DNA of 64,000 nt from Circinella umbellata (taxonomy: Eukaryota > Mucoromycota > Mucoromycetes > Mucorales > Lichtheimiaceae): the NCBI GenBank assembly GCA_025093555.1, contig JAIWNF010000044.1, forward strand, positions 310,001 to 374,000, written 5' to 3'. The notes below the pieces were generated by a model. It worked only from the letters and a program-made list of their open reading frames with translations. It did no database searches and was not told where the DNA came from. Every line of letters begins with the position of its first letter. Position 1 is the stretch's first letter. Positions 31,539-45,045 of this stretch are shown one piece after another. The position numbers and the translations under genes are program-made.

Positions 31539-34473
31539 TTTTATTTTCTTCCCCTTTCCTTAGCTTGGTTTTCAATAACTAAACGTTTCTTTCTTATTTA
31601 TTATCGTTATATATATATATATAGGAAAACTTATTATTAGATCGTGATCGTAATATTATTATTACGGATTTTGGTTTTGCTAACCAATTCACATCTGCCA
31701 AAAATGATTTAATGGCAACATCATGTGGTTCTCCTTGTTATGCAGCTCCAGAACTTGTCGTAAGTGAAGGAATGTATGTTGGTTCAGCCGTAGATATTTG
31801 GTCTTGTGGTGTCATTCTTTATGCCATGTTATGTGGTTATTTACCATTTGATGATGATCCAGCCAATCCAGAAGGTGATAATATCAACTTGTTATACAAG
31901 TATATTTTAAATACACAATTGGCTTTTCCAGATTTTGTCAGTGAGGATGCAAAAGATCTATTACAAAAAATGTTGGTTGCGGATCCTACCAAAAGATGTA
32001 CGATGCAAATCATTATGGAACATAAATGGTTAAAGCCCCATCGTGATTTATTTGATAAAACAATGAAAGAATTAGAAGCACAAACAATACAAGAAGCTGA
32101 TTTACCTACAATGGGTCAACAACAAGTAGTAGAATCTACAAATACTACTACAACTACAACGAAAATCCAAAAACAACAACAGAAAAAGAAAAGTGATACA
32201 GTGCAACCCATGGGACTTTTGGTGAATGACGATCATCCAGGAACTTCGGCAGCAAGTTCCGACGATAATATGGAGAAGGATCAAATTGTTCCCACTATTA
32301 TAACTATGACGGCGTCAATGGAAGTCGATTCCGATATTCCACGTGTACCAAAAGAGAATAAAAGCCGAGATAGTTCAATTATGATCATGTCGAATTCACC
32401 GCCACCTTCATTAGATAAATTAAAACAACAACAACAACAAAAAACGGATGGTTGGGTGGAACATAAAAAGGATGAATGTAATGTGAAAGGTACAATGACG
32501 GCAACGGATCTCGCATCTACATCTGCTCCAGATATTTCAGCATTAGAATTACCAGCATCCATGCATACAGAATCTTCGGAATTCACTACCGAAAAAGTCT
32601 CGGATATCCCCGATAATAAAAAAGATCAAGAAATAAAACAAGAAGAATCGTCTGCTGCCTCCGCCGCCTCTGCAACTACTCCTATTGCTACTGTTACCGG
32701 TAGTACTACTGAAATGGATACTATAGACTCTACTAACAAATATAATGACACAAATACCCCCACATCGTCTACTAATGGAACTACAACAACAGCCATTCCT
32801 AGTGGTTCTATTTTACAAGCCAAATTTTTATCCAGTATACAACGACAAAATCAACAAGAGACAACCATGCTATCACCTAATCCAGAACAACAATCATTAA
32901 TGAGCATGAGTACACCACAAATCCCAACATCTACGAATGCTAGCATTACAATTTCACCTAATAATAATAACAATAGACGTCAACGATCACCGTCATCTTC
33001 AATATCTCCACAACCAATGAAACATCATCATCATAATAATAATACGGATGATAAAGAAAATACTAATAATTCAACCAATCGAAATGGGCGACGAAAAGCA
33101 CTCAGTTTACTGGTGAATTCAATGACGGATCATTTACAACACGATACTACTTCTACAAGATTACAAAATAACAAAAAACCAACGACAATGAATTTTACGC
33201 GAACAAATAATAAGCATGGTACACGTGAACGTGCGCAAAGTGTATTAACAAGTGGTAGTAATAATCAACGATATAGTGGATTAAAACGTGTTGTTGTTGT
33301 TGGAAAAGATCGTACGACGACTGCTTCATCAACAGCATCCGATGCGATATCTCGCAGTTCGATGCATGTTATGCCATCTGTATCTGAACAAACTGTAATT
33401 CATGATAAAGATAAACATAAGAGTCCTGGTAAAAAATTGATGGAATGGTTTAAAAAGAAACCTCTCAGTAAGTTTTATTTTTTTTTATTCACTTAATATA
33501 TGTATATATATATATATTTGATTAGTTAATAAATTATTTCAATTCTTTTTTATAAATAGGTACCAGACATGGACCTCATTATCCAACAGGTGATATGATG
33601 TTTCCAGATAGACCCCTCAGTTCATTACAACGTGCCATGCCACTTGGAAAATCATATGCAGTTGATTTTAATGATAGTAAATTACGTACACATCATGGTG
33701 CAGTGGATCAAGAAGCATTAACTTCCGGTTCACCTGTAGATGTACTTGTAGAAGTGAAACAAGCTTTATTATCCATGGGTATTGATGTTAAAAAAGATGG
33801 TGAATATAAATTAAAATGTATCCGACAACGACGAAAACGTCCATCATCACAAGAATCTACTACCACATCCTCCTCCTCATCCAATTCACGCACGGATAAG
33901 AAACGTCGAATGAGTACAAGTACGCCATTCCGTAAATTATTAAGAAGAAGTGGTGTGAATCAAACAACAACAATGTTACCTGGTACAAGTCCTGCATCAA
34001 CAGCAACAGCAACAGCAGCAGTAGATGAAATGACAATGACAGCAAGTGCATCAACAACAGGCTTACAAATTGGTGAAACAGTTTATGGTGATCCAGTGGT
34101 GGATTCAGGAGAAGAAGTTAGATTTAGTGTTGAATTATGTAAAATCAAAAACCTTCCAGGTTTATATATTGTTGACATTCGTAGAATGCGTGGTAGTGTT
34201 TGGGCATACAAGTTTTTGTATCACACTTTACTTGAGACACTCAATTTAAGTGGTAAAGGAGGTTATATCAAAACACCAACTCAGCAACAACAACAGCAAC
34301 AACAACAACCTAAAGCAGTAGAACACCAAAATAATGATACAAATGGAGGTATTACTGAATCAACACCTTCATCTTCTTCATCATCATCATCTAGAAAAAA
34401 TATAAATCGTCATAGTTGTGCAAGTAGTGGTGGAAGTAGTAGTATGCTTGAAGATGTTAAGGAAGAAGAATAA
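29705..34473 (+). CDS. Kin4-like CAMKL-family serine/threonine protein kinase
   Basis: Six exons: 29705-30121, 30271-30354, 31130-31214, 31349-31482, 31625-33467 and 33560-34473, giving 1158 aa. Kinase domain from about residue 111: Gly loop GEGEFG (121-126), VAIK Lys143, HRDLKLEN (235-242), DFG (255-257), activation-loop segment [14 protein letters not shown] and [20 protein letters not shown], an insert-containing stretch characteristic of Kin4/Frk-type kinases. All catalytic residues are present. A ~600-residue Ser/Thr/Asn/Gln-rich linker follows. Near the C-terminus [19 protein letters not shown] and [18 protein letters not shown] resemble a KA1 membrane-binding domain. In budding yeast, Kin4 enforces the spindle position checkpoint; the corresponding role here is inference. 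The second intron is 775 bp, several times longer than its neighbours, and full of microsatellites. Confidence 0.9.
31004..31074. repeat. (ATT)n and (AT)12 microsatellites in Kin4-like intron 2
   Basis: An ATT trinucleotide run at 31004-31032 and a perfect (AT)12 run at 31051-31074 lie about 55-125 bp before the acceptor of the long second intron. Confidence 0.9.
31502..31537. repeat. (ATT)12 microsatellite in Kin4-like intron 4
   Basis: Perfect ATT run within the 142-bp intron between the HRDLKL and ENLLL exons. Confidence 0.9.
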
Positions 34474-35413
34474 TTTAAGTTTTTATAATCTCCTATAAAC
34501 CCTTCTCCTCCATCTCTCTCTCTCTCACCCCCCAAAAAAAAAAAGAAACATGCATTACATCTTTCCCCCTTTTTTCTTTTCCTCCTCTTAGAAATTCAGG
34601 TTTTTTTTTTAACTTCTTTATACCCCCCCTCCTCTTTTTTTCACGTTTTCGCCTTTTCCATCCCCTCCTAACATCTTTTTGAGTTACCCTACTTACTCGT
34701 CACTTTTTTTTTCAGCATCATCTCATTTTTGCATTATTTTTTCTTTTCTCTTAAAAAAATCTTTTTTTTAACCCATTCACACAAATCATTATATACATTA
34801 TTTATATATAAAAGAAAACAAAAGATTACTGTAGTAAAAAAAAAACAGCAGTAAGAATATATATATTTACTAGATATAGTTTGTCTACATCTCATATCCA
34901 CAGTTATTATATTAAAAATGATTACCTAATTTCAACTTAATGTGAAATAAAGAACCAATAAAGATATTAGATTTGTTCATTTCCACAACAAATCAAACAC
35001 TTTTTTTTTCGGATATGATACGTATGATAGTTTTTTTTCTGCCTATCATATTAAGAATTGATAGGTACCAAAAAAAAAAAAGGCAGAGATTTTATCATAT
35101 GGTGGCAAAGTAGAAAAAGAAACCAGGTTACGTCACGTCCCCATCTTGCATCATTTAATAATACCCCAAAAGTAAATACGTTTGGAAAAAGAAAAATCAG
35201 TTCGACTTTGTTTAATTCAGCGCAAAAAAAAAATTATGCAAACGCGGATGGTGTTTTTTTTAATCTTTGATAGAATGGTAAATAACTAAAAAGATAAATA
35301 TAAGAGAATAGAGTAGAGAGAGAGAGAGAGAGAAAGAAAGAAAAATCACATAGTAAAATAATAAAAGAAGTTTTTGATAGCAAATTAATTTGGATGAGCT
35401 AAAAGGTTATTTT
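34474..35413. other. Convergent intergenic region between the Kin4-like and KH-domain genes
   Basis: About 940 bp between the ends of two converging genes; both 3' UTRs lie here. It contains CT-rich and A-rich tracts and an (AG)9 run at 35315-35332. The 70-codon frame at 35058-35270 has no coding features. Confidence 0.6.
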
Positions 35414-38400
35414 TTAAGCATTATTATCATTATTAGAATCATTTTGTTCATTTTGTTCATTTTTTTGTTCTGTTTGCTCAGATTGATCTTGTGGTTGATC
35501 TTGTGGTTGTTCTTGATTTTCACTAGCAGTAGTAGCAGTAGTAGGTGGGTATTGACCATAATATTGTTGATACCATTGATAATAAGCTTCTTGAGTCCAT
35601 TGTTGTTGTGGTTGTTCACTACCACCCTCCTGTTGTTGTTGTTGTTGTCCATCATAATATTGTGAATAATAATCTGACGTTACTTGACCATTCTTGTTAC
35701 CTCCACCTTCTTGTTCTTCACCTTGTTGATCTTGTCCTTCTTTTGTCGTTGATGCCTTGTCATCTTTTGGATCATTATTTTTTGTTTCTTCGGAGGTAGT
35801 TGCTTGTTGTGGTTGACCATAGCCATCGTAATTGTATGCGTAATTTCCGTACTGATAACCTTCTATTCTAATTGTTTGAGCAGTTCCTTCATTTACCTAA
35901 TTTGTTAATAATTACCTTGGTTTTGTGTTTCGCCAGTATTCGAGCCTTGATTATTGCCTTGTTGATATTGATCATATCCACCGTAAGGAGCATAATATTG
36001 CTGATATTGTGAATAATCATATCCACCAGTAGCACCATTATTATCAGTAGCACCACCACCAGCAACACCACCAGCAGCAGAATCAACATAATTGTTATTT
36101 CGGTACTGATGATGTTGTTGATGTTGGTAACGGTTATTATGGTAATTATTATAACCTCCACGATAACCACTATATAAATTATAAAATATAAGTACAGGAT
36201 AAATTTATAACAATTCTTCAAAATATATTTCATTCTAATATACATACCCACGGCCTCGACTAGGTCCATCGTTACCATAACGACCACCACCACCACGCTC
36301 CTGATTAACCTGCTATTTATTAAAAAGGTGCAAATCATAACATATAAAAAAAAAGAGTTCATAGCAACACACATAATAAAAAAAATGGTTAGTCTGTAAA
36401 AGAAAACAAAGAGGCTTCTTTCCCGCCACCTTATTATGTCAAGAAAAAAAAGCTAACAAATCATAATAGATATATTGCTGTATATGTTTTTTTTTCCTTT
36501 GCGATTTGTAGTTTTTTATAAACTTTATCGACCTATCATTCTCGTCCTGTAAAGACAAAAAATTTCTTTTCTTTCTTTCTCTCTCTATCTCTTACTCGCA
36601 ATCGATTTCCCATATCATAATAAAAATAATAAAAATAATTGATGATAACATGTACATTTCCTTCTGTGACCTTGTCTTGGATAAGTTTTTTGGCCAATGC
36701 TACTGCTTCAGGATTACCTGTTTGTTTGTTTGTTTGATAGAGTATAATAATTTTGTTGTTGTTGTTGTTGTAAAAAAAATCCATTCAAATAATAATATTC
36801 ACATATATAACATATATAACAACGGTTCGAGTCGTTTTACAAAATAGAATAAAACACACACATACTATCCCCATCTCTTTCTCTTGTAAAAGAAAAAGAT
36901 AGGAAACTTTCATAATGATAATAAAATAAACTTACCAAAAACACTAATAGCTCTTTCTGGTGCATTTGGATCACCAGTTGGATCTACCTTGATACGAGCA
37001 CCTGATTGTTCTTGTAATGCTCGTACAGTATCACCACCTAATTAAACAAAACAAAAATTAGACAATAAATCAAATATATTTCATCATAAATTAGAATAAA
37101 ACAAAATCATACGTCTGCCAATAATAAAACCAACAGCATTTTGTGGTACTAAAACAGATTCTTTTTCTCCTTCTTCTTCCTGATTGTTGAAACGATCATT
37201 GTTATTGTAACGACCTTCATTGTTGTATCGTCCATCATTATTATAACGACCACGTCCACCATATCCACCACGATCTTGGGAAGGTGCACCATATGGATCA
37301 TCATTATTATTACCACGTCCACCATATCCACCGGCACCATAACTATCATTTTCACGATGACCACGTTCTCCACCATGTGATTGAAGTTGTTGACGATAGG
37401 CACTCCAATCACGACTTGGTGTTACCTATATAGAATTTAAAAATTTCAACCTTTTATAAATATCAACCACATTTTTTTTTTACTCTTTCTCTTTACCAAA
37501 TTAGACCTTTTCTTCCTCCCTAAACTCCCATTCCCCTTCTCCCTCCTCCACTTTTTCTTAAATAAATAATAATAACTCACGGTTCCAGAAGAATGAGGTT
37601 CATCATTGACAATTTCATCAATAATTGCTTTTGCACGTTCCATAGCGGATGGCTCACCAGAAATACTGACACAACGTTCACCAGTACGATCATTACTATT
37701 TGTATCTGTTGTAACAATAAAAATTTTTGCACCACTTCGTTCTTCAAGACTACGAATATTTTCACCACCACGACCAATAATTAATCCAACTTTAGATGCA
37801 GGTACCATCATGGTTGTTCCTTCTTTTTCATTATGACTACGTGGTCCATAACTACCCATAGGACCTGTAGATCCATCATTAGAACGTCCATGCTTTGTTG
37901 CTTCATTAGCACGTCCATCATCTACAATTTGTTGAATCATATCTCTTGCAATTTTAACTTGATCTTCTTCACCAGATAATTGAACTTTTCGTTCGGGTTC
38001 TTGCATATCTAAAATTTTTGATATTTTAGTTTATTTCATTCTTTCAACCGAGATTCTTTTAAAAGATAACATTGGGGTTTTTTTTATGTTTAAAGAATTT
38101 ACCTGGACCAATTTGAACTTTAGCACCTGACATACGTTCGATTTTTTTCAAACTATCACCACCTTTACCAATCACTAATCCAACCATATGATTAGGTACA
38201 AGACATTCATCTTGTGTAAAAGTTTCACTTGGAACACCAGAATTATTAGTTCCATAAGAGCCATAGCCAGTAGATGATTTACGTTCTTCTGAACCAAGAC
38301 CATAACGAGGTCTTGAGGAGGATTCATCTTTAAATTCATATATTAATATCTTTTTTTTTTCAACTACTCTTCACCCTCCTCCACACATATACAGACGCAT

Positions 38401-38881
38401 ACTTTAACACTGCCAATAAGTCCCTCCCCCCCTCTCTTTTTTTCAAAAAAAAAAAAAAAACTTACATCGATTAAACATGCCACGTTTATTTTCACGTTGA
38501 TCGCCATAATAATCACCACCGCTATTATTACCACCACCACGAAAATTTGATTGAGAATCATATCCTTCTTCATAAGAATCATCACGATAATTACGTTTCA
38601 TACCTAAAAAAAGTTTAAGTAAATAAAATTAGTTATTCATCATAAAAACAATAACTAGTCATTTCCATAACAACAATCATCCATCAAAAAAAATATATAT
38701 ATATCTATATATTACCAGCAGCAGGTGGGGCAGGATTTCCTCCAGCATTTTGACTCTTCAGTTTTTCTGCAATAGCTCTTGCTTTTGATAATGCATCATT
38801 GAAATTAACAGGTGGAGCTTCACCTGTTAAAGAAGGTGGAGGTGGCATGGCCGAATAATTGCCTTGTTGTTGATTACTCAT
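35414..38881 (-). CDS. Three-KH-domain RNA/ssDNA-binding protein, FUBP/KSRP-like
   Basis: Ten exons: 38716-38881, 38466-38603, 38103-38327, 37581-38008, 37113-37425, 36936-37037, 36656-36717, 36248-36309, 35916-36169 and 35414-35886, giving 740 aa. The KH domains carry the GxxG loops VGLVIGKGGDSLKKIERMSG, VGLIIGRGGENIRSLEERSG and VGFIIGRRGDTVRALQEQSG, each followed by an Ile/Val-rich helix. Between KH2 and KH3 is an RGG/GGY linker (YGGRGRYNND). The C-terminus is Tyr/Gln-rich, with QEAYYQWYQQYYGQY resembling the tyrosine motifs of FUBP proteins. The family binds single-stranded nucleic acid and acts in transcription or mRNA turnover in the nucleus. The intron at 35887-35915 would be only 29 nt and uses an AAG acceptor, but it is the only join found that keeps the frame. 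The acceptor of exon 36248-36309 lies in a NAGNAG context, so a three-base (one Gln) variant is possible. The donor GTACAT after 36656 is weak. Confidence 0.85.
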
Positions 38882-39216
38882 TATTTTCTTTTGTTTTTTT
38901 TTTTGTTGAAGCAAAAATAAAAAAAAGTTTCTCAAAAAGTAATAAAAATTAAAGCAGGAGTTGAAACAAACAATTTTTTTTTTTCAATAAGCCAAAAAGT
39001 ATTGTGACACGAATAATTTTTTGGGTTGCAAATCATATATATTTTATTAGGAAAGGTGGAAGGGGGGGGGTTTCGCTATTCAAGTATAGCAAATCAACTT
39101 TAATGATTCATTTTTTTTACTAGTATATAAGTTAAGTATTAAAAGGTATACTTTTTCGTTCATCAAAAAAGAAAAAAAAAAACAATGAGGGTGGAAAACA
39201 ACAAAAATTAGGCGTT
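38882..39216. other. Short intergenic region between the KH-domain and coiled-coil genes
   Basis: About 335 bp of AT-rich DNA with A, T and G runs, carrying the 5' region of the KH gene and the 3' UTR of the next minus-strand gene. Nothing else is seen. Confidence 0.6.
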
Positions 39217-39879
39217 TTATTTTCGAGTGAAACCAAGGAAACGCATAATTCTAACTGGAAGAGATGTAGCAGAAAAGCTATAATAAAGAGAAATTATTAT
39301 TATTCACTGTACCTACGTATATGTTTTATATGAGAAAAAAAAAACTTACAATGTTTTACTCTTTTTTGAAGAAGATATAGATGGTGTTGAGTAACATGAA
39401 GGTGAAATAAATTCTCCTTTTGCTTGTCTTCGAAGTAAATCTTGATAATATTCAGTTTTTATACGATCATTTTCTTGTTGTTCTCTTAATTGATGTAAAA
39501 CACGATGATGTTTCCTTTTTAATGTTTCTAATTGATAAACTGTTTCAATATATTCACGTCTAAAATGTTCAACACGAGACTCAGCTGATTTTACTACATC
39601 ATCAGCTAAATAATTAATTTCATTTATAAGATCTTCTGTTGTTGGAAAAAGTTTTATGTTATCATTTCTGTTTTCAACAAGTCGTTTTAGGTTGTTATAA
39701 GGTAATGAATATCGACCAACTCGATTATTTGCAGGCTGTAATTGTGGAGGTGGAGGAGATGGAGGTAATGATTTATGACGACGGTGTATATATGGACTTT
39801 TATCATTAACTACAGTAGATAAATTAATAATGGTATCCTCCAAAGTATCAAGTGCATTTATAGTAGTGCTAGAAGTCAT
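39217..39879 (-). CDS. Small coiled-coil protein of unknown function
   Basis: Two exons, 39350-39879 and 39217-39277, giving 196 aa. Not recognised. The N-terminus is Thr/Ser-rich, then basic with a Pro run (HRRHKSLPPSPPPPQLQP). Residues about 85-160 are charged and heptad-like (TEDLINEINYLADDVVKSAE, RREYIETVYQLETLKRKHHR and VLHQLREQQENDRIKTEYY), predicting a coiled coil. A Ser-rich segment (SISSSKKSKT) precedes the intron, and the last exon adds SLPVRIMRFLGFTRK, a short amphipathic, basic tail. It could be a scaffold or cytoskeletal adaptor, but sequence does not say. The model is supported by a strong GTAAGT donor, a TATAG acceptor and maintained frame. Confidence 0.7.
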
Positions 39880-41498
39880 GATTATTTATATAGCGTATAA
39901 ATATAAAATGATAATAGCTAGTAATAGTAGTTATATGTTGTTGTTTTTTTTTGTGCAAGTGATTAAAAAGAGATAGAGGTAAAGACCAATTATACTAAAT
40001 AATAAATGATGGCATTATATATACCCTTTTTTTTTTCGCGCCTTTGTTAAAAAAAGACAAGGAATCAGTTCATTGTACGTACGATTTAAGATTCTTGTTA
40101 TCAACATTCTTTATAGTAAGAAAGTATCAAGTTGAATATATATATAAAGTAACATCTTTTTTCTTTGTCTTGAAAATGATCTACATAAAAAAGTTCTGTG
40201 CCTTTTACCTGTTGTCATAATTAACATTGACCACAAATCTTCTTTTCAAAACGATAAGATAATCACTAATATCACTTAAATTAACAACTATATGCTATTT
40301 AATGGATTGAAAAACAAATCATTTATTAAATTATAATTTGTGTATTCTACTTGTTAAAGTTTAAGTACGATATTTAACATTTTACATTTTCAAAGAAGTT
40401 GGATTAGGCAGGTTAGGTATATGTGTCCGGGTAAATCAAGAGATAACTCACGCACACATATTTTATATGTATACAAAAAGTTGATAGAACCAAACCTCTG
40501 TTTATTCCTTTCTTTTTCTAATTAAATAAAACCCGTCCTACAAAATGTCGCCACATAATCCCATTTTTAGTATAACGTTCATTGTTGTGTCCATTTCACT
40601 GATACTCTTACTTTTCAGGGTCACAAAAAAAGTTTATTCGCTGTGATTCATTTTAATACAACAATGTTGCTAAGTTAAAAATTCATCGAAATAACTTTTC
40701 GAAAGGTTAAATTTGAGAGACAATTACGTTGCTTTTATATGTTTCAATGATTTACAAAACGATATCAATTTTGTAGAGTAAATAAGGGATTCTGTTACGT
40801 AAATTAGTAAAACCATTTTTTATATGGAATTACCAGGTTTTATTTACATGATACGTATATAAAAGAAAAACGAATAATATTTTAAATTCTGAATATACGT
40901 AATCCTTTCTGAAAACACTCGCTGTGTAATATAAATAAAAGGTTATCATGAACAAGACAGAAAGGGGGAGGGATTGGGAAGAAGGAAAAGAGCGATAATA
41001 TATGGTCCTTTTTGATTTGATATATATAATATCATACTAACTTGCTATTTATTAATATTGTCCTTATGTCTTTATAAATGTTGATTAGTTGGATCGATCA
41101 ATAAAACAAACTTGAAATTTTGCATGAGTCCTCTTATCTCGATTTTTTTGTATAATGTAACAGTGACAAAAAAAACGTACGTAATAAGGAGTCAAAAAAA
41201 AGAAAAGAGATTATCATATCCTCACTGTTATTATTTACTATAGTCTAAAAAATACACACGTAAAGTAATTAATGAGATAATAAAAGAAAAAAGGAGTGTT
41301 CAAAAGTAAGTTTTTAGGGGGGTTAAAATAATCTTTTTTTTTTAATGATGACTTGAAATCTTGAATTGACTTTTATACTCTCTCTTTCTTTTTGTCTTTA
41401 TCTTCCACTCACTCACTCAAAATATAATATATACTACGTACTTTTTAATTACATTATACATTATACCTTTACATATTTATATTTATAGAAAAGAAAGT
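39880..41498. other. Divergent intergenic region, 1.6 kb
   Basis: AT-rich DNA between the minus-strand coiled-coil gene and a plus-strand gene, so it should hold both promoters. CGTACG palindromes occur near 40077 and 41177. No open frame of note and no RNA gene are visible. Confidence 0.6.
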
Positions 41499-44400
41499 AT
41501 GTTATTAGAATATGCTTTACAAACAATTTTAATTTTACCGAGTGCAGCTGCTCTTTTATTAGCTACTTGTCTTTTATCAATTCAATTATTTGTTGTTCCA
41601 TTACATTTTTTACCGGACGCCGTAGTCACTCGATTAAGAAAGCGCTCATCATCACATTATATAAATGATTTTTCATCAGTTAAAACATATGATATTGTTA
41701 TTGTAGGAGGTATTTTATTATTATTATAGTCAATATACAATTGGTTTGATTTGACAGTTGTATCTTACGTATATATTATTATGAAAAAACAAAACAAAAA
41801 TTTAGGAACATTATCAAGTCATGTATTGTTTATTCAATTACAAAAACAATATCCTAAAGATTCTATTCTATTACTTGAACCACCATTACTCGATTATCGA
41901 TCAATGATATTTACTTTTTTTGCTGGTTTGGATTTAGGTGTAACTCATAATGTTCCTGTAAGTTATTGTTAATTTATGAAGCAAAAAGACCCATTTTGAA
42001 TAACACGTATATAATCAAAAACTAACATAAAAAAATAACGTAGTACTTTCGTTCATATCCATTTTATCGAGCATCATCTACTAGTGAATTAACACAACAA
42101 GAAAATCCTAAATTATTATATGTACGGCATGTTATCAATACATTTGAAATACTTATCAATGAACTAGCAAAAGATTTGACAGCAGCTGCTACACAACAAC
42201 AAAATGATAATGACCAACCCACAGTTGGGATTAAGCTACCTTGTTATCGTATTGTTCAACGAGTGGATCCATCCACAATTCATACTGGCGCTCTTGGTTG
42301 TCGTCATGTATTTCCTATACAATATAGTGATTTACGTAATTCACAAAATCTTAAAGTATTGTTAGGAGTTGAATCTATTACTTGGCTTGGTTATACAAAA
42401 GATCGTGAACGACTTGCTGTTCAAGTAAATATTCAAAATCAAGGTATCTATTTATATACAACACATTATATGCACACACATACGCCTATATATATGACAG
42501 CAAAATAACACTACTTTTTTTGCTATTTAGAGCGTCCTTTTTTATTTCATGTTAATCGTGATTTACATCTTTTTGATACAATGAATGCTGCTGGTTCTAC
42601 GGAACCCACAATTCAAGAATATCATTTTGATCAATTCACCGTAGAAGAACAAGATGATGACGATAATGATGAAGATGATGGTAGTGAAAAAGTGAGCAAT
42701 TCACTCAGTCAACGTTTCTATGCATTTCGACGTATTAGTGTGGATGAAGATAGCTGTGCTCTGTGGACATTTGATCTCGCCGAAGAATTCGATGGAGATC
42801 CATCTTCTGATTCCAAAAATGCTATTGAAATATTGATTGGATTTTCACATGCATCTGCTACTACTATGCAAGAAAAAAATAATGAAATAGGCAAACAACA
42901 AGAACAAGAAGAACAATTTTTTGAAACAGCTACATCATTTAAAGTGTTACCGTTAACACAAGTATCTGAAGGCTGGGCTGGATTGGAAATACAACAAACA
43001 GTTTATAATGATAGTAAACATCATTTAATGCATTGGGGTTATGAAATGATTCAACGTGTATTTGATAATTTAAATTCGGAAGGCATTATGGATATTCATT
43101 CGGATACAGCCTCTGTAAATACAATACCACCTCAATCACCTATACTTTCTTCATCTACCAATGAAGAAGAACAACAACAAGAAATGACACCTAATCATTT
43201 ACAATCATCACCTAACAATAAAATAAAAGGGTACCGTTCAAATAAAACAACACATGCTAGAGTAGTACATCGACCCCAAGTAGATTATCTTGTTGTGAAA
43301 GATAATCATGGATCTTTTGATAGAAATGGCGAATATTATCATAATAACAGTGGTGAACAAAAAGAGCAACAACACCAAGGATTACCTTCTTATTTATCAC
43401 GTATATGGAATTTAGTCTTTGTGGATGATCAAGCAACAACAACCAATAATAAAGTATCTGAATTATTATCAGATCCATCTTCAGCTCAAAAACATCACCC
43501 ATTTTCAACTACTTTTGTTCAACTATTACAAAGTCGTGCAAGTTATTTTCATAAAAAAGATCCTGCTATTTTACGATCTACAGTAGTAGAATCTTCTCAA
43601 GAACTTTATCGACCTTCTTCATCTACTACTAAACAATTCACTGTACAGTCTCAACATAATATTATCTTGAATAATAATAGTAATGATGATGATGATGAAG
43701 AAGAGGAAGAAGAATATGAGGAAAGTCATCAGTCTTTTTATGGTTCATTGAATGATACCTATTATCAGCAAGAAGAAGAAGAATTCAATTCGTCTTCATT
43801 GGATCCATATACTATTGCTCAAAGATATGAAAATGATGAAGAAGACAATACTAACGATGAAAATGACGACGAAGATGAAGAAGATGACGACGACGACAAC
43901 GATACGGCAACAGTAACTACTAGTGAAGACTATGAAGAAGATATAAATCATAGTCAAAGTAGTAGCTGCAGTTCTTCATCATCAGAGAATTCGGATGATG
44001 AAACACCGTATAATAATAGTGAAGATGAAGATATCATATCTAATGATCATAGCGAAAATGAACATGAAGAAGATAATGAATTAGCACAGCAAGAATATCA
44101 ATCATCAGAGAAAGAGATCCAACATGAAGAATTTGATGAAGATCAGTCAGTAGATATGTTCACAGATGACGAGTTAAATATCTATGAACAACTGCAGCAG
44201 CAACAACAGCAAGAATTTGATGATTTTTCTTCTATACAACAACACTCACAATACAATAAACAAAGCGAGGAGAAAGACAATGGAGAAAAAATTAAACAAG
44301 AATATGATTTTGAAAATAAGAAAGAACAGCAACAAGAAGAAGAAGAAGAAACAGAGCAATTGGATGAAATAGTAACTACTACAGATGATATAAAAATGGA

Positions 44401-44893
44401 AGACAAGGATTACAGTGAGGACGAGGAACAAGAATTGAAAGAAACAATGACACAGGATAATAATAATGATACGCAATTTGTGGAACCTGAACAAGACACA
44501 TTAGTTGCACCGATTTACGAGGCACAATCTGTCAATGATTTATCAAAAAGTGGTAACCATGACAACGACGAAAAAGAAAATGATGAAACATTCGAGAACG
44601 AATTACATGACTCCAATGAGGATCTGCCTTCTTCGCAAGAAATAGACGTAAAGGATCAAGAAAAAGAAACTGAAGCATTACTTCCAAGAGTAGAACCAGA
44701 AAAACCTTTACCGGAATCAGTAACGCAGGAGTCTTCCGTTGAAGAAGAAGAAGATAATTGGTTACCGGCTACCGAAGATAATATAATTGAATCATCATCT
44801 ATAGCAACACAAGACGAAGAAATAGCAATAGAGGACTCTATATCTAAGAGTAAAAAGAAGAGAAAAGCTAAAAAAACTAAAAAGAAAACATAA
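41499..44893 (+). CDS. Unrecognised membrane-anchored acidic protein with Rossmann-like N-terminus
   Basis: Four exons: 41499-41709, 41806-41957, 42044-42443 and 42531-44893, giving 1041 aa. Residues 1-40 include a long hydrophobic segment (ILILPSAAALLLATCLLS), a probable signal anchor. Then YDIVIVGG at the exon 1/2 join, TLSSHVLFIQL and a SILLLE strand give a beta-Gly-rich-loop-alpha-beta-acid pattern like a dinucleotide-binding (FAD/NAD) start. No second FAD motif was recognised, so this may be degenerate. The middle (residues about 120-480) has balanced composition (GVESITWLGYTKDRERLAVQ, RFYAFRRISVDEDSCALWTF). The last ~400 residues are extremely acidic and Gln-rich, and the protein ends in a basic KKKRKAKKTKKKT tail. 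I do not recognise a family. Start is the first Met of exon 1 after a TA-rich leader. Confidence 0.72.
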
Positions 44894-45045
44894 AAAAATC
44901 AGAGTTCTTTTTGACCTAATTTTTTATGCACACAGATAACAAATTTGCTGCTCATTGAAATACGTGCTTATTTTTTAAACTTTTTTTTTTCGCAGACCCC
45001 ACTTTCTATTACATAAACTAGCTTCTTATTTTTTTTATATAAATA
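44894..45045. other. Short spacer between two plus-strand genes
   Basis: About 150 bp, T-rich, between the stop of the acidic membrane protein gene and the next start. It is too short for much beyond a 3' UTR and a minimal promoter, so the two models could be separate genes or, less likely, related transcripts. Confidence 0.5.

Noticed and set aside
35895..35915. 19-nt intron ending at TTAG in the KH-domain gene
   Set aside because: Its removal leads straight into TGA; the 29-nt alternative ending at AAG keeps frame.
36824..36842. GGTTCGAGTC, resembling a tRNA T-loop
   Set aside because: No matching acceptor, D or anticodon stems could be paired around it, and it lies inside a KH-gene intron.
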